In this document: positions 33,255-40,452 of the stretch, one piece after another | Numbering within the stretch: the first letter of the stretch is position 1 | Layout of the letters: every line of letters begins with the position of its first letter | Assembly: GCA_050693035.1 (NCBI GenBank) | Contig: JBOGWB010000067.1 | Span: 1 to 61,018, forward strand | Length of the DNA: 61,018 nucleotides | DNA from: DASYVD01 sp050693035 | GTDB taxonomy: Bacteria > Actinomycetota > UBA4738 > CALAEC01 | Reading direction: 5' to 3' | Position numbers and translations under genes: made by a program | The notes under the pieces: generated by a model | What the model saw: the letters and a program-made list of their open reading frames with translations, nothing else | What the model was told of the DNA's origin: nothing | Database searches by the model: none

Positions 33255-33725
33255 TCAGGTGCTGATGCTGGGCTTGGGGGGACGAGCCGCCTGGTCCAGC
33301 ATGTCCAGGGCCTCAGGAGGAAGCCCTTGCATCCGGATAGCCTGGCGCATCCGGGCGAGATAGGAATCGGTCGGTCGTACGAACCCTCGCTGGTGGGCCA
33401 CCCGGTAGGTGACGCAATCTGCCCACCGCTCCCCCATCAGGACCCGAACGTCCTCCCGCCGGTAGAAGGTGGGGTGCCCCACGTACGTATCGAGCTCTTC
33501 CAGGTCCGCGGGTGTCACCGCCCACACCACTCCCCACACCCGCCCGTGGGGATCGGGTTCCATGTTCGCCGCCCCGCTCTCCCATCGCTCCGAGTACACC
33601 GTGAACTCCAGGCGATACCCGTCGAGCCGCCCGGCGCCGAGCGCGACCGCCTCGGGGCAGTTCCGCTGCATGAGCCTCGGGTCCATGTTGCTGCCGTAGG
33701 CGAAGTAGCACTCCGACCTATTCAC
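33255..33725 (-). CDS. Gamma-glutamylcyclotransferase-like protein lacking the catalytic Glu
   Basis: A 156-residue protein. The GTG at 33725 forms a GTGA overlap with the uppS stop. The fold signature YFAYGSNMDPRLM (substrate-binding loop) and RVWGVVWAVTPADLEELD are those of gamma-glutamylcyclotransferases. In active enzymes the next positions read LD-x2-EG, with the Glu acting as base (Glu98 in human GGCT); here they read LDTYVG, with Val at about residue 82. It may therefore be catalytically altered or have a different role. Downstream are a methyltransferase and then divergent genes. Confidence 0.82.
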   Translation of the reverse strand: MNRSECYFAYGSNMDPRLMQRNCPEAVALGAGRLDGYRLEFTVYSERWESGAANMEPDPHGRVWGVVWAVTPADLEELDTYVGHPTFYRREDVRVLMGERWADCVTYRVAHQRGFVRPTDSYLARMRQAIRMQGLPPEALDMLDQAARPPKPSIST

Positions 33726-34462
33726 GACTCGATCAGCCCCCCGAACCGCCGGTCGCGCTTCTGGTAGTCGCGGATCGCTTCGAACAGGTGCTCCCGGTTG
33801 AAGTCGGGCCACAGGACCGGGGTGAACCACAGCTCCGCGTAGGCGGCTTCCCAGATCAGGTAGTTCGAGATGCGCATCTCGCCGGAGGTCCGGATGACCA
33901 GGTCGGGATCGGGCACGCCGGGGAGGTAGAGCCGGGCGGAGATGCTCTCGGGGCTGATCCGCTCGCCGGCGAGGCGCCCCTCGTCGTGCTCGGCGATGAG
34001 CCGCTTCACGGCGTCCACGATCTCGGTCCGGCCTCCGTAGTTGAACGCCACGATGAGCTGCATCCGGCTGTTGCGTCGGGTGACCCGCTCGGCCTCCTCC
34101 ATCTCCCGGAGCACCGAGCGGGGGATTCGCCAGTCCCGGCGCCCCATGAACCGGACCCGCACCCCGCGGTCGTTCAGCTCGTCGCGGCGTCGGCGGAGGA
34201 GGCCCCGGTTGAAGTTCATCAGGAACCGGATCTCGCTCTTCGGCCGGCGCCAGTTCTCCGTGGAGAACGCGTACACCGTGAGATAGCGGAGGCCGACGTC
34301 GAGGGCGCCTTCCACCGTGTCGAACAGGGCCCGCTCCCCCGCCTCGTGTCCCTTCGTCCTCGGGAGGCCCCGCTGCTTGGCCCACCTGCCGTTGCCGTCC
34401 ATGACGATGGCCACGTGGCTCGGGATGCGCCGGAGGTCGAGGTCGTGGAGGTAGGAGGCCAT
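33722..34462 (-). CDS. uppS: Undecaprenyl diphosphate synthase (isoprenyl transferase)
   Basis: A 246-residue cis-prenyltransferase that extends farnesyl or shorter diphosphate with isopentenyl diphosphate to make the C50-C55 cell-wall lipid carrier. Conserved regions: HVAIVMDGNGRWAKQRG with the catalytic Asp, YLTVYAFSTENWRRP, IVAFNYGGRTEIVDA, and LVIRTSGEMRISNYLIWEAA. It lies three bases after recO, a common actinobacterial arrangement, and overlaps the cyclotransferase-like gene. Confidence 0.96.
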   Translation of the reverse strand: MASYLHDLDLRRIPSHVAIVMDGNGRWAKQRGLPRTKGHEAGERALFDTVEGALDVGLRYLTVYAFSTENWRRPKSEIRFLMNFNRGLLRRRRDELNDRGVRVRFMGRRDWRIPRSVLREMEEAERVTRRNSRMQLIVAFNYGGRTEIVDAVKRLIAEHDEGRLAGERISPESISARLYLPGVPDPDLVIRTSGEMRISNYLIWEAAYAELWFTPVLWPDFNREHLFEAIRDYQKRDRRFGGLIES

Positions 34463-34465
34463 GGC

Positions 34466-35206
34466 CTAGCGAGAGGGTGAGCTGGGCCGAGCCAGGAGCG
34501 GCAGGCTCCGCATCCGCCGCTCCAGATGGTACTCGGCGAAGCCGTACAGGAGGGCCCGGGCCTCGGCCCGCAGCGGCGGCGCCGGTGAGGCGTCTCCCGT
34601 CCCGTCGAGCTCGCCCTGCGTGAGCGAGCTGAGCCACTCGAGGGCGCCGGGATCGGCCTTCACGCTGCCGTGGTCCTCGCAGTCGTCGCACACCGCCCCG
34701 CCCTGCGAATGCGAGAACCGGGCCGGCGTGGCGCCGCACACCGCGCACCCCAACAGGGCCGGAGCGAAGCCCGACAGCCCCAGGAGCCGGAGGAGGAACG
34801 CCTCGGCCACCGCGGCGGGATCGGCGGGACGATGCTCCAGCGCCCGGAGCCCCTGGAGCAGCAGGATGAACAGACGGACGTTGCGCTCGTGCTCCTCCGC
34901 GACCTTGTCGGTGGCTTCGAGCATGGCTTCCCCCGCGGAGAACAGCGCGAAGTCGTCGCGGAGGGCCCGGAACGGGTGGAGGATCTCTGCCTGGGTCACG
35001 GTGTCGAGGCTCCGGCCCCGGTAGAGCATCAGGTCCACGTGGGTGAACGGTTCCAGGCGGGCGCCGAACTTGCTGGTCGTCCGGCGGATGCCTTTGGCCA
35101 CGGCGCGGACCTTCCCCGAAGCCTGGGTGAGGATGGTGACGATCTTATCGGCCTCGGCCAGCTTCACCGACCCGAGGACGATCCCCTGGTCCTTGTAGAG
35201 GGGCAT
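34466..35206 (-). CDS. recO: DNA repair protein RecO
   Basis: A 246-residue recombination mediator that helps load RecA in the RecFOR pathway. The OB-fold N-terminus reads MPLYKDQGIVLGSVKLAEAD and VRAVAKGIRRTTSKFGARLE. The C-terminal zinc-binding cysteines are in CAVCG and CDDC. Length is normal. It follows the PGPGW gene by about 43 bases and precedes uppS by three. Confidence 0.95.
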   Translation of the reverse strand: MPLYKDQGIVLGSVKLAEADKIVTILTQASGKVRAVAKGIRRTTSKFGARLEPFTHVDLMLYRGRSLDTVTQAEILHPFRALRDDFALFSAGEAMLEATDKVAEEHERNVRLFILLLQGLRALEHRPADPAAVAEAFLLRLLGLSGFAPALLGCAVCGATPARFSHSQGGAVCDDCEDHGSVKADPGALEWLSSLTQGELDGTGDASPAPPLRAEARALLYGFAEYHLERRMRSLPLLARPSSPSR

Positions 35207-35249
35207 CGGGAGAATGGTAGCGGAACGGCTGGGGTGGGGCGCGGAGGCG

Positions 35250-35576
35250 CTAGGTCAGGACGATCCACACCAGGACGCCGCCCGCGATGCCCGCCAGCGC
35301 GACCACGACCGCCAGGGCGATCCGGAGAGGCGACGCGGTCGCCATGCGCAGCGCGCCGCTCCCGGTCTGCTTGGCGCGGTCGAGCGCTCGCTCTGCCCAC
35401 GCCCACTCCGACGCCAGGATGGCCAGCCCGAGAAGGATGACCACGATGCCCGGGCCCGGGGTGACCATCATGACCAGCCCAGCGAAGAGGACCACGAACC
35501 CCACCACCGTGACGGCGATGCGCTTCCCGCTTCGGCCGATGTACCGGACGATGGAACGAAGGGGTTGGAGATCCAC
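35250..35576 (-). CDS. PGPGW-type small membrane protein
   Basis: A 108-residue protein from a GTG two bases after the stop of the last microcompartment gene. It has a basic N-terminus (VRYIGRSGKRIAVTVVGF), two or three membrane helices and the motif MVTPGPGIVVILLGLAILA that defines the PGPGW/TIGR02611 group. Members are widespread in Actinomycetota and have no known function. It may be read through from the microcompartment operon but more likely belongs with recO. Confidence 0.8.
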   Translation of the reverse strand: MDLQPLRSIVRYIGRSGKRIAVTVVGFVVLFAGLVMMVTPGPGIVVILLGLAILASEWAWAERALDRAKQTGSGALRMATASPLRIALAVVVALAGIAGGVLVWIVLT

Positions 35577-35578
35577 GG

Positions 35579-35884
35579 TCAAGAGACTACTTGGCCGTCG
35601 CGTACGATGGCCGCCCCATCCACCATGAGTTCGTCGAGGATCCCCACGACGATGGCTCGGATGGGAGCCACCTCCCACCCCACCACCTGCCGCGCGGAGT
35701 TCCCCTCGTCGATGATCAGCACCGTTTCGCCGGCCCCGGCCCCCACCGTGTCCGCGGCGATGATGTAGCTGCCGTCCGGCTTGCCGGAGGAGTCCAGGAG
35801 GTCGCACACTAGGAGCTTCCGGCCTTCGAACACCGGCGCCTCGATGGTCGCCACGATCGTACCCACCACGCGTCCCACCTTCAC
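35579..35884 (-). CDS. BMC-P (EutN/CcmL) pentameric shell vertex protein 3
   Basis: A 101-residue protein starting with a GTG that overlaps the preceding stop (GTGA). The EutN/CcmL fold is clear: MKVGRVVGTIVATIEAPVFE, GRKLLVCDLLDSSGKPDGSY, ADTVGAGAGETVLIIDEG, and PIRAIVVGILDE. Such proteins form pentamers that cap the vertices of the polyhedral shell. This is the last shell gene of the operon and one of three BMC-P paralogues, a number seen in several microcompartment classes. Its C-terminal extension (VDGAAIVRDGQVVS) is a little longer than in the other two. Confidence 0.93.
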   Translation of the reverse strand: MKVGRVVGTIVATIEAPVFEGRKLLVCDLLDSSGKPDGSYIIAADTVGAGAGETVLIIDEGNSARQVVGWEVAPIRAIVVGILDELMVDGAAIVRDGQVVS

Positions 35885-36165
35885 GTGACGCCTCCCCCCG
35901 TCTCCTCCACCGCGTCCACGATCCCGACGATGGCGTGGTCCACCGGGACGAACGTCTCCCGGAGAGCCTGCGCAGCCTCCCGAGCTCCCACGAAGTAGAC
36001 CAGTTCGCCCGGCCCGGCCATGTACACACCGTCGGCCGCCACGACCGGGCTTCCCGTGGGTCGCTGCCGCCGGTCCAGGGGCTGGACGATGAGGAACTTC
36101 ACACCCTCCAGTCCGTCGGCCTTGACGCTCGCCACCACGGTCCCGATGACCCGTCCCAGCTGCAT
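35881..36165 (-). CDS. BMC-P (EutN/CcmL) pentameric shell vertex protein 2
   Basis: A 94-residue EutN/CcmL protein: MQLGRVIGTVVASVKADGLE, VKFLIVQPLDRRQRPTGSPV, ADGVYMAGPGELVYFVGARE, and VDHAIVGIVDAVEE. Its ATG shares one base with the preceding BMC-T stop, so it is translationally coupled. Three different BMC-P genes here may give vertices with different neighbours or pentamer types. The loop MAGPGELVYFVGAREAAQAL differs from the VGAGxxE version of the other two. Confidence 0.93.
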   Translation of the reverse strand: MQLGRVIGTVVASVKADGLEGVKFLIVQPLDRRQRPTGSPVVAADGVYMAGPGELVYFVGAREAAQALRETFVPVDHAIVGIVDAVEETGGGVT

Positions 36166-36761
36166 CAGCCGGCCTTCTCCACGCCTCTGGCCCGGAGGAG
36201 GAACCGGGGATCGGCCGCCAGGTTCTCGTCCATCCCCTCGTGCAGCCGGGCGATGACCACGTGGGCGACCTCCTGGCCCGACCCCTTGATCCGGTCCAAG
36301 CCGTACCCGATGGCCGCCTCGACCTCGGCCAACTCGCCGCCGAACAGCACGTAGCCCTTTCCGCCGAGCTCGTCGGCCAGGCCCAGGCCCCGGATCACCA
36401 CGTTGGCGCCCTTGACCCCGGCGTCGGCGGCGTGGATCACCGCCGCCACGGTGGTCGTCTCGATGACACCGAGGGCTTCGCCGCCCTCCTCCCCGCGAGC
36501 CCCGCCGATGGAGCGCACCACCGCCGGGTGCACGTCGGGCAGGAACACCACATCCACCAGCGACCCGTCCCCGACCTGGCGCCCGGCCTCGACCGCCTCC
36601 TGGACGTCGGCGGTGAGACCCCCCACGAGGACCAGGTACTTGCCCGGGTGCACGGTCCCCGCCCGGATCACCTCCAGCGGGGCTCTCTTGATCATGGCGT
36701 CGCCGGCCTCGATCCCCCTGGCGATCGAGTCGAACTCGAGGACGGCGATGGCCGGCTCCAT
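36165..36761 (-). CDS. BMC-T (tandem-domain) shell protein
   Basis: A 198-residue protein with two fused BMC folds. GGAGGAGGAA precedes the ATG at 36761. The first domain is MEPAIAVLEFDSIARGIEAG with TVHPGKYLVLVGGLTADVQE. The second begins GEALGVIETTTVAAVIHAAD and continues GANVVIRGLGLADELGGKGY. Such proteins assemble as trimers with pseudo-hexameric symmetry and often have gated, wide pores for larger metabolites or cofactors. The first domain likely holds the pore in the VVRSIGGARG loop. No cysteine suggesting an Fe-S pore is seen. Confidence 0.93.
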   Translation of the reverse strand: MEPAIAVLEFDSIARGIEAGDAMIKRAPLEVIRAGTVHPGKYLVLVGGLTADVQEAVEAGRQVGDGSLVDVVFLPDVHPAVVRSIGGARGEEGGEALGVIETTTVAAVIHAADAGVKGANVVIRGLGLADELGGKGYVLFGGELAEVEAAIGYGLDRIKGSGQEVAHVVIARLHEGMDENLAADPRFLLRARGVEKAG

Positions 36762-36778
36762 GGGTTCCTCCTCCGCCC

Positions 36779-38242
36779 TTAGACGATGCGCAGAGCGCCG
36801 ACCACGGTGATCCGGCGTTCCCGGCAGAACGTCCGGGCCCGGGTGAGCCCGTCTCCGGTCGGACTGGCGATCGAGTAGGAGGTGAATCCCTCGCCTCCCT
36901 CCCCCAGCCCCGCGAGGTTCGACCCGTTGGCCACGAAGATGCTGCAGTTCATGGCCCGTCCCATCCGGGTGATGGCGTCGACGTTGGTGGAGTGGATCAC
37001 CGCGGTGTGCCGGAACCCGTGCTCGGACTTCACCGCGAGGTCGATGGCCTGATCCACGTGGGGCACCCGGGTCACCGGCATCACCGGCATCATCTGCTCG
37101 GTCCACACCAGGTTGTGCTCGTTGGGGACCTCGGCCACGGCCAGGCGAACGTCGTCCCCGATCCGGATCCCGATCTCGGCCAGGATCACCGAGGCGTTCT
37201 TGCCGATCCATCGCGGATCGATGACCCCCGGCTTGTTCGGCGGGCCCATCTCTCGAAAGATGACCCGCTCGAGGCGCCGCAGCTCGTGCTCCTTCAGCAC
37301 GTACGCACCCTGCTGGCCCATGGACCGGACCAGCCGGTCGGCCACGCTGTCCACGACGATGGTGGTCTTCTCGTCGGTGCACACCACGTTGTTGTCGAAG
37401 GACCCGCCGGCGATGACGTCCCGAGCCGCCCTGTCGATGTCCGCCGTCTCGTCGACGACCGCCGGTGGGTTTCCCGGTCCCGCCGTGATGGCCCGCTTGT
37501 CGGACTTCAGGGCTTGCTGAACCACCCCCGGGCCCCCGGTCACCAGGAGCAGTCGGACGTCGGGGTGATGCATGAGCTCCTTGGCGCTGTCGATGGTCGG
37601 CTCGGGGATGGCCGAGATGAGGTTCTCCGGCCCACCTGCGGCGACGACCGCCCGGTTGATCAGCCGGATGTTCTCCGCGGACACCCGTTTCGCGTTGGGG
37701 TGCACGTTGAACACCACGGCGTTGCCGGCGGAGATGATCGAGAGGGTGTTGTTGATGATCGTCGAGGTCGGGTTGGTGGTGGGGGTGATCGCAGCGACCA
37801 CGCCGAACGGCGCGAACTCGGTCACCATCATGCCCTTGTCCCCGGTGACCGCCTCGGACTCGAGGTCCTCGGGGCCGGGGGTCTTCGTGGTCACCAAGAC
37901 GTTCTTGCGGACCTTGTCGGCGGCTCGGCCCAGCCCCGTCTCGGCGCGGGCCATCTCCGCCAGCCGCTCGGCGTTCTCGAGCATGTCGGTGCGGATCTGC
38001 GCCACGATCCGTTTCCGGCCCTCCATACCGATCTGGCGGTACGCCTGGAAGGCGCGAGAGGCCGCCCCCACCGCCTCGTCGATGGTGGGAAAGATCCCCT
38101 CGCCCGGCGGTACCTCCGAGGAGGCCCTGGAGAGCTCCTCCTCGCCTCGCAGGGCGGCGCCGGGACGCTCCCCCGCCTGGCCCAATCGCCGGCGGACCCG
38201 CTCGATGATGCCCTGGATCTCTTCCTGAGTGAGCGTCTTCAT
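36779..38242 (-). CDS. CoA-acylating aldehyde dehydrogenase (microcompartment type)
   Basis: A 487-residue enzyme of the EutE/PduP group converting an aldehyde to acyl-CoA with NAD+. The first 22 residues, MKTLTQEEIQGIIERVRRRL, form an amphipathic helix of encapsulation-peptide type, followed by a linker to about 45. Catalytic Cys288 lies in DNNVVCTDEKTTIV; cofactor motifs include FAPFGVVAAITPTTNP and VTGGPGVVQQALKS. In this operon its likely substrate is acetaldehyde released by DeoC. Its ATG overlaps the preceding BMC-P stop. No phosphotransacylase or alcohol dehydrogenase for recycling is encoded nearby. Confidence 0.94.
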   Translation of the reverse strand: MKTLTQEEIQGIIERVRRRLGQAGERPGAALRGEEELSRASSEVPPGEGIFPTIDEAVGAASRAFQAYRQIGMEGRKRIVAQIRTDMLENAERLAEMARAETGLGRAADKVRKNVLVTTKTPGPEDLESEAVTGDKGMMVTEFAPFGVVAAITPTTNPTSTIINNTLSIISAGNAVVFNVHPNAKRVSAENIRLINRAVVAAGGPENLISAIPEPTIDSAKELMHHPDVRLLLVTGGPGVVQQALKSDKRAITAGPGNPPAVVDETADIDRAARDVIAGGSFDNNVVCTDEKTTIVVDSVADRLVRSMGQQGAYVLKEHELRRLERVIFREMGPPNKPGVIDPRWIGKNASVILAEIGIRIGDDVRLAVAEVPNEHNLVWTEQMMPVMPVTRVPHVDQAIDLAVKSEHGFRHTAVIHSTNVDAITRMGRAMNCSIFVANGSNLAGLGEGGEGFTSYSIASPTGDGLTRARTFCRERRITVVGALRIV

Positions 38243-38541
38243 GTGTCACTCCGATGCTTGTGGTAGCGGTCCTCGCCACCGACCTCCCAGGTGTCGACGA
38301 TGGCCATGATCACCGCGTCGCAGGGCCGGTCTCGGGTCATCTCGGTCTGGCGCGCGGAGCTGCCCTGGGCCACCAGGACGACCTCGTCCGGCCCGGCTCC
38401 CACCGCGTCGGCGGCCACCACGAACTGGCCGGTCTCCTTGCTGTCGACGTCGAGGGTCCGGATCACCAGGAACTTGAGTCCTTCCATCGAGGACTCCTTC
38501 TTGCTGGATACCAGCGTGCCGGCCACACGTCCGAGGAGCAC
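38239..38541 (-). CDS. BMC-P (EutN/CcmL) pentameric shell vertex protein 1
   Basis: A 100-residue EutN/CcmL protein from a GTG with AAGGAGG upstream: MLLGRVAGTLVSSKKESSME, LKFLVIRTLDVDSKETGQFV, ADAVGAGPDEVVLVAQGSSA, and CDAVIMAIVDTWEV. It is the first and most typical of the three vertex paralogues, and sits between the BMC-H gene (with a strong hairpin in the gap) and the aldehyde dehydrogenase, whose start overlaps its stop. Confidence 0.93.
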   Translation of the reverse strand: MLLGRVAGTLVSSKKESSMEGLKFLVIRTLDVDSKETGQFVVAADAVGAGPDEVVLVAQGSSARQTEMTRDRPCDAVIMAIVDTWEVGGEDRYHKHRSDT

Positions 38542-38565
38542 GTCCGCCTCCTTCCTTCCCCGACC

Positions 38566-38593
38566 GGGGGGCGCCGCGATGACGGCGCCCCCC
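38566..38593 (-). terminator. Intercistronic hairpin after the BMC-H gene
   Basis: GGGGGGCGCCG (38566-38576), six-base loop, CGGCGCCCCCC (38583-38593): a perfect 11-base GC stem that starts 14 bases downstream of the BMC-H stop. There is no T-tract, so it may act as a partial terminator or, more likely, as a 3' stability element separating the abundant BMC-H message from the rest of the operon. Confidence 0.6.
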
Positions 38594-38606
38594 GCCGGGA
38601 TGGCTC

Positions 38607-38933
38607 CTACTGGCCCGCCGCCGTCTGGCCGGGACCCATCTCCCGCTCGGCCTGCTCCTTGCGCCCGAGTGGCAGGACCACGTCGATGTTGACGTGCGGA
38701 CGGGCGATCACGTGACTGGCGACCATCTCGCCGATCTTCTGGGCGTTCTGCTCGCCGGCCTGCACCGCCGCCTTCACCGCGGCGACGTCGCCGCGCACGA
38801 TGGCGGTCACGTAGCCGCCTCCGGTCTCCTCGAACGAGACCAGCTCGACCTTGGCCGCCTTCACCATCGCGTCAGCGGCCTCGACCATTGCCGGAAAGCT
38901 CCGGCACTCGATCATCCCAAGGGCCTCAGCCAT
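38607..38933 (-). CDS. BMC-H hexameric shell protein (PduA/EutM-like)
   Basis: A 108-residue single-domain BMC protein. The ATG at 38933 follows GGGAGGAGG. The sequence MAEALGMIECRSFPAMVEAA, then VELVSFEETGGGYVTAIVRG, AAVKAAVQAGEQNAQ, and ASHVIARPHVNIDVVLP is classical for the hexamer that tiles the facets. It is the only BMC-H gene in the operon, so it should be the most abundant shell protein. This fits the very strong ribosome-binding site and the hairpin downstream. A short charged tail (RKEQAEREMGPGQTAAGQ) follows the fold. Confidence 0.96.
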   Translation of the reverse strand: MAEALGMIECRSFPAMVEAADAMVKAAKVELVSFEETGGGYVTAIVRGDVAAVKAAVQAGEQNAQKIGEMVASHVIARPHVNIDVVLPLGRKEQAEREMGPGQTAAGQ

Positions 38934-38946
38934 CGGATCCTCCTCC

Positions 38947-39579
38947 CTACCTGGTCGCTTCTCGACCTTCCAGTCCTTCGATGGCGGCCACGGCGGCCTG
39001 CCATCCCACATCGATGTCACGTTCCTCCCCACCGAGGTACACCCGGCCCATCGACCCGAAGGACCGAACCTCGAGGACGTTGATCTCCGCGGCCTTCTCG
39101 GCCTCGTTGGCCGCGAGCGCCGCGTACGCCGCCGGCTCGCACTCCAGGACGTACAGGGTGTCCCCTCGGAGCAGCATCTGGCCGTGGCGCTGCCGGTTGA
39201 TCAGCTGCGCGTGGTGGTCGTCGACGCGGCGGATGATCTGGCTCGACAGGATCCGCGGCTTGATGCGGTCCTCTTCCTTCAGGGAGATGGCGTCGAGGAT
39301 GGCCGACCCCGCCGCCCGCGCCTCCGCCTGCTCCGGCGAATGCACCTCGAGAAGGCCGAAGTACCGCTCGACGATCTGCATCCCCGGCTTCACCCCGGTG
39401 GCCTTGAGAGCCACATCGGTGAGCCGGTTGATCTCGATCCCTGGCGCCACCTCAACGTACAGCGATGCGTCCCCGGCGAGGGGCAGGAACCCCTGGGCCA
39501 CCGTCCCGAGGAACGCGGCGTACTGAGGCTGGAGGCTGTCCAGGAAGCAGTACCCGCGGAGCTCGATCCCGTTGCTCAC
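38947..39579 (-). CDS. BMC-T-like tandem shell protein (divergent)
   Basis: A 210-residue protein from a GTG after GAGAGGGGG. It opens MSNGIELRGYCFLDSLQPQY and contains two BMC-like halves: VERYFGLLEVHSPEQAEARA opens the second helix-rich segment and INVLEVRSFGSMGRVYLGGE closes it with the typical VLEVxSxGxxGRVYL ending. It differs from the BMC-T at 36165 in lacking the canonical VLEFxSIARG start. This suggests the divergent or circularly permuted BMC-T branch. Its place beside BMC-H and deoC makes a shell role very likely. Confidence 0.8.
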   Translation of the reverse strand: MSNGIELRGYCFLDSLQPQYAAFLGTVAQGFLPLAGDASLYVEVAPGIEINRLTDVALKATGVKPGMQIVERYFGLLEVHSPEQAEARAAGSAILDAISLKEEDRIKPRILSSQIIRRVDDHHAQLINRQRHGQMLLRGDTLYVLECEPAAYAALAANEAEKAAEINVLEVRSFGSMGRVYLGGEERDIDVGWQAAVAAIEGLEGREATR

Positions 39580-39594
39580 GCCGCCCCCTCTCTG

Positions 39595-40452
39595 TCAGTA
39601 GCGCGATCCACCCTTGCCCCCACTCACGATCTCGACCCCGGCCGACGCGCCGATCCGGGTGGCGCCCGCGGCCACCATCTCGCGGACGTCCTCGGCCGTA
39701 CGGATGCCCCCGGCCGCCTTCACCCCCATCTCCGGGCCCACCGTCTCTCGCATGAGCAACACGTCGTGAACCGTGGCCCCGCCCGGACCGTAGCCGGTGG
39801 ACGTCTTGACGAAGTCGGCCTTGGCCGCCTTGGCCAGGTGCGACGCGATGACCTTCTCCTCGTCGGTGAGCAGGGCCGCCTCGATGATGACCTTGAGCAC
39901 GACGCCGGCCTCGTGGCAGGCGTCGGCCACCATCTCGATGTCCCGGCGGACCAGTTCGTGGTCGCCGCTCTTCAGGGCCCCGATGTTGATGACCATGTCG
40001 ACCTCCCGGGCACCGTCGCGGATGGCCCGCCGAGCCTCGAGCGCCTTCACCTCGGATGTGGTGGCGCCGAACGGAAACCCGACCACCGACGCCACCCGCA
40101 CCGGCGTTCCTCGGAGGTTCTCGGCGGCCCGTTTCACCCACGCCGGGTTCACGCAGACGGCGGCGAAGCCGTACTGCGCGGCCTCGCCGCACAGCCGATC
40201 GAGGTCCGCCGCCGTGGCGTCGGGCTTGAGCAGCGTGTGGTCGATGTATCGCGCCAGGTCCTGGGGGACCTTCGCCCCGTCCCCCGTGTAGCTGATCCGG
40301 CCGGCGCCCGTGCCCACGAAGCCCCGGACCTTGTCCGAACAGTGCGCAGCGCAGGACCCCTCGCAGCCGACGCACCGGCCCTCCGGGGCGCCCGTCAGGG
40401 CGGCCAGAACCTCCTGAGTGACCACGTCGACCAGATCGTTGCGCTCGCTCAT
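39595..40452 (-). CDS. deoC: Deoxyribose-phosphate aldolase DeoC with cargo extension
   Basis: A 285-residue class I aldolase splitting 2-deoxyribose-5-phosphate into acetaldehyde and glyceraldehyde-3-phosphate. The TIM barrel runs from about 62 (PQDLARYIDHTLLKPDAT). The Schiff-base Lys216 is in DFVKTSTGY, the helper Lys245 in GVKAAGGIRT, and Asp152 in EVDMVINIGA. The first 21 residues (MSERNDLVDVVTQEVLAALTG) form an amphipathic helix like an encapsulation peptide. Next is C27-x2-C30-x3-C34-x3-C38, absent from ordinary DeoC and able to hold a metal or Fe-S centre. The ATG overlaps the rpiB stop. Confidence 0.95.
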   Translation of the reverse strand: MSERNDLVDVVTQEVLAALTGAPEGRCVGCEGSCAAHCSDKVRGFVGTGAGRISYTGDGAKVPQDLARYIDHTLLKPDATAADLDRLCGEAAQYGFAAVCVNPAWVKRAAENLRGTPVRVASVVGFPFGATTSEVKALEARRAIRDGAREVDMVINIGALKSGDHELVRRDIEMVADACHEAGVVLKVIIEAALLTDEEKVIASHLAKAAKADFVKTSTGYGPGGATVHDVLLMRETVGPEMGVKAAGGIRTAEDVREMVAAGATRIGASAGVEIVSGGKGGSRY

